Shown here in pieces: positions 54,411 to 64,000 of a stretch of 64,000 nt of DNA. This DNA is from Xenoacremonium recifei. Its lineage: Eukaryota; Ascomycota; Sordariomycetes; Hypocreales; Nectriaceae. The notes under the pieces were generated by a model. It made no database searches, was not told where the DNA came from, and saw only the letters and a program-made list of their open reading frames with translations. The DNA lies in assembly GCA_012184525.1 (NCBI GenBank), contig WOFQ01000044.1, forward strand, positions 186,001 through 250,000. The letters run 5' to 3'. Numbering within the stretch: the first letter of the stretch is position 1; each line of letters begins with the position of its first letter. The position numbers and the translations under genes are program-made.

Positions 54411-57400
54411 TCAAAACGTGGGCGCCACCTTGATCTCGTTCTGCCTCGCCAAGCTCCTCAACTTGACAGATCGGAGCCAGCTGGTTGACTGTCCTCGCCC
54501 ATGTTGCGGTGACGACCTGGCCCCGAGCGAGTCCGAACTCACGACCGACATCGACCTTGATCGGCTAATGACTGGCATCGCGGGGGTATGACTTCTCGGC
54601 CGCGTATTTAAGCCCGCCATCTTCATGTGCATCGCCATCTGGGCATCGTTAGGCGGCGTCGGCGGCGCTCCTACCACAGGATATCGGACTGTCGCCGCCG
54701 GGCTCGAGCCTCGGCTGAGAGAGCTTTGTCGGGATCGACTAACGGCGCGGTGGTTAAGAGACAAGGGCATGTTCAGGGATCGATCGTCGGCGATCGAGTT
54801 GTGCTCGAGGTGTTCCGTGAGCCCTGTCTGTGAGACGGAGATGGCCCTTTGCAATTCTTGGAGATCGATGCTGGTTGGCGGCGGCATCTTGCTCAGCCGA
54901 CGGATGGCCTTGCTGTTTTTCTCGACAAAGTTTGCCATAGCCTTGAGGGCGCCCGCGTTCTGGCGCGAAGCTACGGCCGTGGTATTGCCAGCGCTTCTCC
55001 CGCGCTCCTGATGGACGGCATTGAGCGTCGCCGGCGATGCCATAATTCTCGGCACCTCGCTCTGTGTCTGTGCCGCGCCAATGCTGGCATGGACCTGGGA
55101 CATCACCTTGTCAAAGTCAATGTTCTGGCTGGGGTTTGCGCGGGACATGTAGTAGGTTGAGGTTGACACTCCGAGGCTGTCGTTCTCGACCTCGACCTTG
55201 TGGGCAAGCACAAAGAGACTGCCATCGCGGACACATCGACGGACAAGAGCCCAGCGCGTGCGAGCGGGATGGCGCTCGATCTCGGGACAGTAGACTTTGC
55301 ACTGGGAGAGCTGAGCATAGAAGACGTTGAGTCGACGTGCCATGCGCTCGAGGGTCTGGAGGAGGAAGGCTGAGAGGGCGGCTAAGCGGGTTGTTTCGGC
55401 GTCCGGGTCTTGGTCTTGGTCACTCTCACCCTCACTCTGAGCTGAGCCCATCATGGCCGCCTCGATGCTGTCAAAGGCGTCCATGCCATTGCAGGCTTCC
55501 TGTCGAAGGTCCTCGAGAAGTTCAATGTCCAGCTCGACCGTCTTGGATGCATACTGGAACACTCCGCGTTCCTGGAAGCGCAGGGCGGAATCCGGATCGC
55601 ACACGAACTCTCCGAGGAGAGCAACCTCTTTTGTGCAGGCCACGGCTTCGGTGCTGGTCTTTGCCCGCGTAATGGTTCCAAGAATATCCGGAAGCTTTGC
55701 CTCAACCCCTGGCCCGCCGGTACTGGCAATGGCGAACGAGAGCTTGAGCACCAGCTCCTGGAGCTTTGCACCAAACAGCGCCGCGAAACCGCCCTGGAGG
55801 AGTCGGCTTTGGTAGCCGTAGAATGTTCGGATCGCAATAATGTTGGGCAGACCCTCGTGAAGCCAGATGTTGGTGTTGCCGTTCGGGTTGTGCGCCGAGG
55901 AGTGGCCAATGGAGGCACCCATGATTTCGTACATCTCAAATTGGTGAGCAACCAGGGTCTCGACCGTGACTCGTAGGTAAGCAGACCAGAGATCGTAGAG
56001 GTCGGACATTTCTGTGTGGCCGCGATACTCGGGCTTTGGGGTGAGATGACCGACAAAGTAACGGGTCAGCAGGCTTGACACCTCGGGGTTGTTGGTGTGG
56101 GCTAGGTTGTCAAACGACTTTGAGCAGTCAACGCCAGCGTTGGACTTGATGATGAGCGTTCCTCCCGGGTGCATCGGGCAGAAGTCCGTGACATCGTAGA
56201 CGCTGCCATGGACGCCGATCCACATCCGGGAGCCCGGGCGGTGCCCGGTATGGAGGGCAAGCTGCGAGAGCGGGATCGTTGGCAGGTTGCAAGGGAGCGG
56301 CTTGGGCGTCATGAAGACGTCGAGCATGAAGCGCCGCTCAGCGAAGGCCCGGTTGATAATCATGTCGACGTTGTCCATCGTGGCCGTCTGATACGCGTAG
56401 AGGGCCTTGCGGATGCCGTTCATGACAGAGTCGAAGACCGACACGGAGCCGCAGACGTAGAGATGGCCACCCAGACCACCCTGCTTCTTGGACATGACCA
56501 GATCACAGATGGTTGCTCCTTGTTCCACGATCAATGTATCGATGTACCGCGGAGGAATCTGTTTCTCAACGAGGTCCCTCATGTGAGGATCATAGGCGAG
56601 GCCACGGGAGTCCCGGGAAAAAGCGACGTGGACTTCCATAAAGTTGACATTCACAAGATCTCTCAGTTCCTCTTCGAAGCAGAACTTCTCGCGAGACTGG
56701 ACGCCCAGGTACAGGTAATTCTTGCCGCCCGACAGGCCACTCGTCGCCAGTCGATACTGCCAAAAGCCCCTGAAGGGCGCGATGCCGCTGCCTCCAGCAA
56801 AGTATGCGCAGGGGGCCATGTTGTCGATGGGGAGTTGAAAGGCTACCGGCCGCGAAACCCCAATGAGAAGCTCATCTGAAGAGAATGATGACGGAACATC
56901 GTCAGCGAGCGGGTAAGGGTTCAGGAAGCCGCTCGAGACACCGGCCCGGGCGATGTCGTCCCCCTTGGAGAAGGTCGAGCACAGCTTGTATTCGGCACGG
57001 GAGATGGCGAGATCGACCGTGGCCGGCAGCAGGTCCTCGGAGTAGCTGGCAATGGAGTACGTTCGTGGAACTTCGATACGGACAAGATCGGCCAGCCAGG
57101 AGAGGTTGTCGAGATCGAAGGCCTTGTCCCATATCTGAGGCGGCGTGTCGGTCAGGGCGTCTTGCAGCAGGTCTCCAAGTGACCCGCGAACCGGCCACTC
57201 GTCAGTCGCGAGGACCCGAAGAACCGTGTTTGAAGATGCATGAAGCAGTCCGTGGACCTTGAGCGCGAGCTGCTTGGTGATGGGGGCGAGGTGGCCACGT
57301 CGGAGGATGTCCGCAACCGTCAGCTTCTGAGCGGTGGTGGTTCTCCTGACCGAAGCAAGATGAAGTTCAAACCTCTCCCAACACCCCGAGACCTCGACGG

Positions 57401-59325
57401 GGGCATCGAGAGCCTGGTCAAGACCCAGAGCGGCAACCACTTTGGCGACTTCTTCCCAGCTGTTCAGGGGCATGATGGCAAGACGATCGCCGGGCATGAA
57501 CGTGATGCCGGTATCCTGGATGTCGAGCGTGACCAGGGAGGTGGAACGAGAAGAGTCAGAGTCGACCCCAGATCGATTCAAGACTCGAGAGACATAACGA
57601 CATTCCTCGAACGTGCCGCGCATCTCATTGGGTTCAACCGGGAGTGTGCCACGATACGGCTCGAGCCGTTCCTTCATGGCATCCGAGAACTGGCGATGTG
57701 TCTCTTCCCACGGCCGGGCAGCATCAGCTGCTCCAGAGAGTCCATTGGTTTCCGTCCGACCCGTTTTTCCGGCAATCTCCAGGATCCCAAAGACCTTGTA
57801 TCGATGGACGCCCATGAAACCGCGCTCACCCGTGTATGCCTCGACGATGCCATCGAGGACCCCCATCAGGCGAGGATCACCGGACCTTTCGACAAACTCG
57901 GGAATCCGGTAGTGGTATTCGATGGCGGCGATGAACGCTCGGAGGTTGGAGGGGAGCCAGGCTCGAAGATGGACACCCTCGGCGCCGAGGAACGAGTCGT
58001 ACTTCTTTCTCCCCAGGAACGCATCCATCACAAGGTAGGGAGGAAACTGGAGTCCCGAAGAAGCCGGGCATCGCTTGGACAGCGGCGCGGAGAACTTGGC
58101 CCATCGAACCCAACGCTCGGCCGAGACGTAGTTGTCTCCCGCATTCGGGTTCGGCGAGATAGAGTGAAACGCGTTGGGCATGCGCTCAAGGATCTCCTTG
58201 AGCCGGATCATCTCCCGGAGGAGGCCATCGACGTTGCCAGTCATGACATGCTCCTGACAGGCGGCGATGGCATCGGGGCCGTGTTGAAACGATGCTGATG
58301 TGTCGGCAACGCCCTTGAGAAATGCGACTTCTGCTTGCTCGCCGAACATGGCCCAGCGAAGGTCGATGTTCTCGAACCGTGCGAGGTAGGGGTACGTCGA
58401 AGTGACATCTCGGATCTTAAGATTATAAGATGTCTGGTCGACAAAGGTCAGATGTGGTAGCGTCCGCCCCATGCGGCGCGAGATCTGATAGTAAGGCAAG
58501 GCGATGCTCAGGGGGAGCTTCTCCAGCTCCTCACAGAGGTCATTGCCCATGGGAACGTTTGGTCGTCGCTTGCTCCCCGACTTGGATGTCACCCCTTCTG
58601 TGCCGTCGTACTTGTCCTCAAACCGGTAGATAGAGCAGAGCATCCCCAGCGCCACGAGGGCTGCCCAGAGCGCCTGATCCGGAATAACCTCCTCGGAGCC
58701 TTCGACCGTCGGGAGCGCTTCCACCGCCTCCCTCACGCGTCCGCGAGCAACGCAACCGGGCATTCGCTCGCAGAGATCCGACCAGATGCGGCCGGGCGAG
58801 CGGGCAAGCGCTCCAGCAGCTTCCTCGTAGTCAGGAGGACAGAATCCGTGTTCCATGCTGAGGTAGCCGTCGCGCCAGCCTGTCTGTGGCCCGATCTCTT
58901 CGGCCCTCCGCATGACCTGACGGGCCGGGGCGCCTAGGGCAACGGCTAAAAGATCCTGCTCGTTGGCGTTCATGGCGTCGAGTTCCGCCTGGGTCTTTAC
59001 CGAGTCGATGGATTCGCGGGAAGGGAACTGGGCATAGAGAAGCTGGTTGATGGACTTCCTTTCTCTCATGCGCAGCCACTCTTCGGCGTCGACTCCTCGA
59101 GGGATCTGTGTATTTTGTTAGCCCGCTGGGTGACCCCCAATTGCATCCAAGGTTGATCCGTACATCAAAAGCTTCATGGATATCGCCTGGCTGAGCGAAT
59201 CCCGAGAATGTGCATCCTCGAGGACCTCGGCGAGTGCTGCTGGATCTGCTATGGCTTCCGCTCGCTCTTCCAACTGGACATCGTCCACCGACAGAACCCG
59301 AAACTGGACACGAGGCCATCGACAT
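54411..59325 (-). CDS. IDO-like haem domain - CPR-type FAD/NADPH reductase - cytochrome b5 fusion
   Basis: Exons 59164-59325 and 54411-59105 give 4857 nt, 1618 aa. Residues about 200-510 match the indoleamine 2,3-dioxygenase superfamily: SIALPYYQISRRMGRTLPHL near 250, DAFLG before HLRAWLPSNLRAFIAAIE near 432, and a proximal-His-like GVHRYKVFGILEIAGKTG near 485. Residues about 545-790 are a CPR-type FAD domain (FMPGDRLAIMP, RTYSIAS near 734). The NADPH domain follows (YFAGGSGIAPFRGFW near 821, HLYVCGS). Cytochrome b5 lies at about 1005-1100 (VYDVTDFCPMHPGGTLII, HPGG near 1032). The last 500 residues have a helical region of unknown family and a Ser/Arg-rich tail. No flavodoxin FMN domain was seen. 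The exon-1 N-terminus has two Cys-Pro motifs. It is probably a self-contained haem oxygenase fed by NADPH through FAD and b5; the substrate is unknown. Confidence 0.88.
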
Positions 59326-61180
59326 TATTGCTGTATATATGTACGGGGAATGAGATTATCGCGCCAAAGGAATGTAATGAATGTCAAGAGCAAAAGGGCC
59401 ACCAGGGCGAGAGAATCAGAAGCACCTTGGGGAGGCACAAAGAGAAACAAGGGTCGCTTGCAACGAAGAAAAGAAAGAAGAATGGAAGTTGATCTTGAAA
59501 CATCAGCGACATCGACCCCGAAGAAAAAGGAGCTCCCAGAGAAGCCCTGACTGACCCTGCATCCCCAAAGCACTTGAAGTCATTTCCATCTCGCCAGTCA
59601 TACGTGGTGAGTCAGGGATTGTAGATCTGATGACAAGGGCATGGTTTGGTCAAGATCCATCACTAATAATAGGCGCGAGGTGTTGGACGCAGTGGTGAGG
59701 CTGCCAAGAGCGGAGTTTGCTTCAGAGGGACATCCTTGCCTTCCCTCTTTTTTTTTTCACATCATTCTTCACTTGTGAGGTTTCCTAGTATACTCTGTAT
59801 TAAAATGCCCTAAAGAAATCTCCGGCTAGTAATAACTACAAACGAGTGATCGATGCCTAAAAGAAATCACGGAGAATTGAGTCCAATAGCAATGTCGTTT
59901 GAACAAAAAAGATTGCTCGAGAGTCTCCTTAGGACCGACCCGCTATAGGCTTCGCAAGTGACATCGACGAAAACAAACGACGACGTTCTAGCCCTTGCCA
60001 GGGGTCGGAATTATTCCCCACAGGCTACACGTAAGCATAATACTGTAAATTCGGGATGTGGGAGGATGGCTGGCAAGGGGCTGAAGCTACTCGCTACTCT
60101 GCTGGTTCAGGAGATTCAGTGACCATCTGGAGACCTTGGCAAAGCTTGGCTGGCATTTCCAAGAACCTGGCGAGGCCTGTTGAGGCGATGGGTGTTTTGA
60201 TGTTCCCCAGTTATCCCACTCTGAGACCGACGGGACCCTCATCCCGTTGATGCAGGTAATTATAGGCTCGCTTCCTTCGAGCTTAAGTGGACTGTGCGTG
60301 CGCAATAGCATGCTGCCCATTGGGATGTATCTCCGGACCCATCTCTGGATATATGTACCAAGGCCCAATGCCCCGGTCCCGCTGTCACTGGAAGCGAAGG
60401 GGGCTGGTTTTATCTCTGCCGAGTCCTGGGGCTGGCATGTTTCTATTAGCAATTGATCCAGATGGCAGTTTCATTCTCTTGCTTTAGAGTGTTTGGTCAA
60501 ACACACTCTAAGTCTGATTGCCGTGTTTCAGAATGAGAATTTTCCTGGGAGGCAGTCGTGAGGCGTTGGAGATGGCGTTTGGTATGGTGATGATTATGCT
60601 CGCCGGGGGTCATTGACGAGTCCAATTTTTTTTCTGGAGGACAGGTCAGTGAGTCTGCATTGCAATGTAAAGCACTGTAGAAGTGGACTTTGGCCAAAGC
60701 CGTCTGTTAATGCTGTCCCGGTGTTGCCAACCTCAAACGGCTTGAGGGTCTTGGTCTTCAGAGTGCAGGGCGGAACCCTTCAGCCAGGAGGCCTCATAGC
60801 GCCTCGTGGATATTGCATTTTGCTACATATGATACTCGCTGTTGTCGGTGCTAACAGACTTGAGCTACCAGGTTTTGTGGTGTATTTCCACGAAAGCTCA
60901 TCTCATTATGAAGGTTCCCTCTTTGAACACGGGCCTGGCACTATCTCGTCTCTGTCGGGCGTCCACAGGGCGTCGAGAGGTTAAGGCATGATCGGATAAT
61001 TCATTTTTTTTATATTTGCGCATATATCATATTAAAAACGGCTCATACGAAGATCAGCCTGCCTCCACTCGAGCTCAGTTGGGAGCAGACTTCAACCCTT
61101 GAGCTGGAAATGGATGTTGGTAATGCTTGAGTTTCGTCTCCGGGTTATGTGGTAATGCACTATTATGTAAATAGTTCATA
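59326..61180. other. Gene-poor stretch
   Basis: About 1.9 kb upstream of the haem fusion. Open frames at 59176-59550, 60056-60450 and 60613-60984 have no domain and are matched by frames on the other strand. An imperfect hairpin occurs at 60484-60511. No gene is supported. Confidence 0.5.
60484..60511. repeat. Imperfect hairpin
   Basis: TTAGAGTGTTTG (60484-60495) faces CAAACACACTCTAA (60498-60511), complementary except for a two-base bulge, with a two-base loop. It could be a terminal-repeat remnant of a small transposon or a structured 3' end; no partner was found. Confidence 0.4.
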
Positions 61181-61326
61181 ACAACTCGGAATGTGTAGCT
61201 CAACGCCCTGTTGCAGACGATGAGGTTTGGCTCTTACATGGTCTTGGAATTTCTGTCATATTAGGACCAAAAAGAAATAGTATCTATTCATTTGGCGACA
61301 TCATATATCTTCAGGGCGAGCATAGC
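61181..61326 (+). pseudogene. Relic of a HET-6-type C-terminus
   Basis: The plus strand reads NNSECVAQRPVADDEVWLLHGL, continuing to ISVILGPKRNSIYSF..IIYLQGE. It aligns without gaps to the C-terminus of the HET gene at 52 kb (QQLGCIADRPNVGDEIWMLYGL..LAILRPKGNGVYSF..TYIQGD). No other part of the gene is recognisable around it. It is a decayed fragment, not a functional gene. Confidence 0.7.
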
Positions 61327-62121
61327 TGGCAATCTGGACTCAAAGCACTCTGTTAGTGGTGAATGGAATGTGCAGAGAGTATGGATCGACTGAGACAGTT
61401 TCGAGTGAGCGGCAACTGATCGTGTCCCGCGGGTAATTGATTGATGAATGCTTTCACATATGCTTTGAAGACCGCCCGTGTCTCTGCACCATGGACAATA
61501 AGTTTACTCCTAGCGGCTCTAGGCAGCGGTGAGAGAAAACAGTTGATAAGACGTGTTTGCCATCGTGACTAGCAAACTCGACGTCCGGAAGCTTGGGGGA
61601 CTGAAGCTCAAAGATATGGCCTATGTCAACATGAATGTGGCCAGAGTACGCGCCAGATTGATGCACGAGCAAGTCATGCTCCTGTTGGGTCACTGGCCAA
61701 TCAACGTTCGGAGACCCTCCACCCAGTTATGGAATCATTTTGGCCAGGGTGTACTTTGATGATTCCGATCATGACAGAAAATTCAATGATCCTAACTAGG
61801 TTTTCAAGCCTGACAAATCATCAAAAGCCGCTTACAAACCATTTTCTTTCTAGGCCGTCAGCTTCCGGATTGCTGGAGGGCAATTCCTCAAGTTTAAGCG
61901 TTAAGTTGGGACGCCAGGCCGAATTGAGGCAATAACACCCTGGTCGAACTGACGCACCCGTCGACGTAGGCGATGTTCTGAGCTATTAGTACTTATCTAC
62001 TTGGGACGTTGAACGCACAGGCATGGATTCTAATATAAAGCCCAAAATGCAGCCGAGTGATGACCTCGAGGAATAGTTTTTAATAATAACAATTTTCGGC
62101 TAGAGTCACGCCTTTTCAACC
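61327..62121. other. Intergenic region
   Basis: No supportable gene. Overlapping frames at 61454-61693 (minus) and 61553-61759 (plus) compete with each other and carry no domain. Confidence 0.45.
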
Positions 62122-63128
62122 ATGTCGTGTTCCCCGCTGATTCACCACTTATACGAACCCCAGACTGGCTCCTGGCAATATGTCGTTGCTGACCCGGTCT
62201 CCCGAGACGCTGTGATAATTGACCCCGTCTTGAATTACGACCTCTTTCACAACGCCATCCTGACCGAGGGAGCTGACTCTGTACTTTCACTTGTCAGAGC
62301 TGAAGGATACAATGTCGTGCGGCTTTTGGAAACACATATACATGGCGACCATATTACTGGAGCCAAGTATCTGCACGCAAAGTTGGAGAGGTTGCAAGGG
62401 TCGAAGCCAGGCACTTATATAGGAAAAAGGGTCATCGAAGCTCAGGAAAGATATGCATCCATGTACAATATCCCAAAAGAGGAATACATCAGCGCTTTTG
62501 ATGGTTTCCTCGAGGACGATGAGATTTTCTCCATTGGTCAGCTCAGCGTGAAGGTTCTCTATTTGCCAGGGCACACTCTTGAACATGTCGGGTATATGAT
62601 TGGCGGTGAGTTGATGCAGCTAGATAGGAGAGAAGCACTGAGTGCTAACTATGGCTAGAAAACATCTTCAATGGAGATAGCATTTGGAACGCAGACATCG
62701 GGACAGCCCGGGCCGACTTCCCTGGGGCTGACGCTTCGAGCGTGTACGCTTCGTCACGCAGACTGTTCTCTCTGCCAGATCATGTCAAGGTCTTCACAGC
62801 TCATGATTATCCATTGGCAGACGAAGGTGGCAGAGCAGAGCCTATGCCCTTCTGCACTGTATCAGAGCAGCGACAAAAGAACAAACATCTCCACGAGGGC
62901 GTCGATGAGAACACGTATGTCCAGTGGCGCAACGGGCGTGACGCATCAAGTCCGATGCCGACGCTCATGCATCACAATATCCAGTTCAACATAAGGGCAG
63001 GAGCTTTGCCAAAGCCCAGCCCCTCTGGTGCATTGCTTGTTCATGTGCCATTGACACTAGATATTTCCGAGTGGTCAGAGTTACCGTCTACCTGCACTGA
63101 CGAAGCCGGAAATATAGAACGGCAGTAG
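62122..63128 (+). CDS. Metallo-beta-lactamase-fold hydrolase, ETHE1/glyoxalase II-like
   Basis: Exons 62122-62605 and 62659-63128 give 954 nt, 317 aa. Metal ligands appear in the family order: THIHGDH (HxHxDH), the His of LPGHTLEHVGY, the Asp of IFNGDSIW (restored by the 53-bp intron) and the His of TAHDYPL. The start (HHLYEPQTGSWQYVVADP...DAVIIDPVLNYD) and the ligand set fit the ETHE1-like persulfide dioxygenase/rhodanese-partner branch better than classical glyoxalase II. The C-terminal ENTYVQWRNGRDA.MPTLMHHNIQFNIRAGALP is the branch's lid. No targeting signal is clear. Function is inferred from the family: glutathione persulfide oxidation or related thioester hydrolysis. Confidence 0.9.
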
Positions 63129-63216
63129 CTTCGTAAATATGTGTGTCGTTGCAGTCATATTAACCGAGAATGAGAAATCAGATAGACTTGGCATAGAATA
63201 ACAATGAGAAATTGCT

Positions 63217-64000
63217 TTATACCAGAGTTAACTGGGTAATATCGAAAGGTATCGGATCTTTGGCCAAGGGATTCGGTGGGTTAAAGTTGTACATATCCCA
63301 TTCCTCTTGAACATGTCGAAAATATCCTGCATACTCGAGATGATCCAGAGTCCCTTCTTGCGAGAAGTCTGATTCGAGCTCATCGAGATAGGCGAGGCTC
63401 TTGTTCACAGAGTCTTGACGATCTTCCTCAGTTGCCTCAGGGTCTTCTTGTTTCCAGTGCTCTGGCAACAACTCCCTCCACCTTTTCAAGCTGTCGCCTT
63501 GAGATTCAAGAATGCAACCGTCAATCAGCCCAACCCGTTCATAGACGCCCGTATTAAGCTTCCGAACAAGAAGCCCGAAACGGTGTTCCATAAAGCCGTT
63601 TACTAAAATATGAGGCATGCGTGTGAGAAAGAGAATGGAGAGATTTGAAGCGTTCTCTTCAGAGGGAACATCAAAACTGCCCTCGATCCAGAGTCGCTGC
63701 CCTTCTCTTTGCTTTATCTCAAAAACGCAATCTGCAATTTGTGATCGATAGGGATCCTGGCCATGGATGAACTGGCGAAGCTGGGGAGTTTCCACTGGTC
63801 TTGGCTGCACCGAGCAGACAGGAACAAGAGGTGCTTTCAGCTCGAGGCTTGCTTTCTCCAATCGTCCGTACTTGTTCCCATCTTTGAGGACGGGAGAAAA
63901 TCCCACAAAGTCGGCAAGGGACTCGAAATCAGCCATGTGAGCTTTCCAAAATGCCCGCGTGCGATACCAGTTGTATATGGGGAATTGCACCGCTCCCTTC
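63217..64000 (-). CDS. HET-like protein, C-terminal part (runs off window)
   Basis: An open frame of 257 codons that continues without a stop to the window edge, so the 5' part lies beyond 64000. The C-terminus resembles the end of HET-domain proteins: a region around VCSVQPRPVETPQL, a strand-rich segment with FGLLVRKLNTGVYERVGLIDG (the usual V.LLR..G.YERVG ending) and an acidic tail. The HET domain itself is not in view, so the family assignment rests on the tail only. Confidence 0.6.
   Translation of the reverse strand, partial: KGAVQFPIYNWYRTRAFWKAHMADFESLADFVGFSPVLKDGNKYGRLEKASLELKAPLVPVCSVQPRPVETPQLRQFIHGQDPYRSQIADCVFEIKQREGQRLWIEGSFDVPSEENASNLSILFLTRMPHILVNGFMEHRFGLLVRKLNTGVYERVGLIDGCILESQGDSLKRWRELLPEHWKQEDPEATEEDRQDSVNKSLAYLDELESDFSQEGTLDHLEYAGYFRHVQEEWDMYNFNPPNPLAKDPIPFDITQLTLV

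Noticed and set aside
55451..56056. 201-codon minus frame offset within the fusion gene
   Set aside because: It overlaps the real frame on the same strand and has low-complexity Ser/Arg content with no motif.
57240..58298. 352-codon plus-strand open frame inside the haem fusion gene
   Set aside because: It is antisense to the high-GC IDO/reductase coding sequence, has no domain and exists because of third-position GC bias on the true strand.
1..64000. CRISPR arrays, bacterial operons or plasmid features
   Set aside because: No direct-repeat/spacer structure was found; spliced genes and fungal families show this is eukaryotic nuclear DNA.

Overview
The window is nuclear DNA from a filamentous ascomycete (Pezizomycotina, probably Eurotiomycetes-like). 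The evidence is short 45-75 bp introns with GT..AG ends and CTAAC/CTGAC-type branch sites, Zn2Cys6 regulators, HET-domain and NLR-like proteins, 2EXR and DUF7025/AAA+ families, and secreted plant-cell-wall hydrolases. Exon joins were worked out by eye. For almost every multi-exon gene the summed coding length is an exact multiple of three.

Layout. 0-6.1 kb: a GH11 xylanase with a C-terminal CBM1, a neutral amino-acid permease and a 2EXR-domain protein. 6.1-9.4 kb: a gene-poor, AT-rich stretch holding a micro-exon gene. Eight of its exons are exactly 21 nt, all phase 0, and each encodes one coiled-coil heptad. A truncated tandem copy and a 13-bp minisatellite follow it. 9.4-11.4 kb: a DUF7708 protein with a degenerate NACHT-like core. 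12.1-21.2 kb: two paralogous DUF7025-AAA+ ATPases flanking a Ca2+/cation exchanger. 22-25.4 kb: a Zn2Cys6 regulator and a zinc-independent MDR-type enoyl reductase. 26.6-28.1 kb: a GH54 arabinofuranosidase (AbfB). 28.5-29.1 kb: a second, damaged member of the micro-exon family on the opposite strand, with a further relic at 25.9 kb. 30.8-33.4 kb: a sulfate permease, followed by a 5-kb stretch without a supportable gene. 38.7-43.3 kb: a nucleoside deaminase, a HET protein with a frame-shifted coiled-coil tail and a phosphate-type MFS transporter. 44.8-51.0 kb: a Zn2Cys6 regulator, an alpha/beta hydrolase and a sugar transporter. 51.9-54.1 kb: a HET-6-type gene interrupted by two nonsense codons. 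54.4-59.3 kb: a 1618-residue fusion of an IDO-like haem domain, a CPR-type FAD/NADPH reductase and cytochrome b5. 61-64 kb: a HET relic, an ETHE1-like metallo-beta-lactamase and the 3' part of another HET-like gene.

Themes. The xylanase and AbfB together attack arabinoxylan, and the sugar transporter could import the products. Allorecognition or NLR-type genes (DUF7708 gene, HET at 40 kb, HET at 52 kb, HET relic at 61 kb, HET-like at 63 kb) are frequent and several are broken, as in a fast-evolving accessory region.

The two most unusual systems are the 21-nt micro-exon heptad family, whose introns are better conserved than its exons, and the self-contained haem-oxygenase/reductase/b5 fusion.
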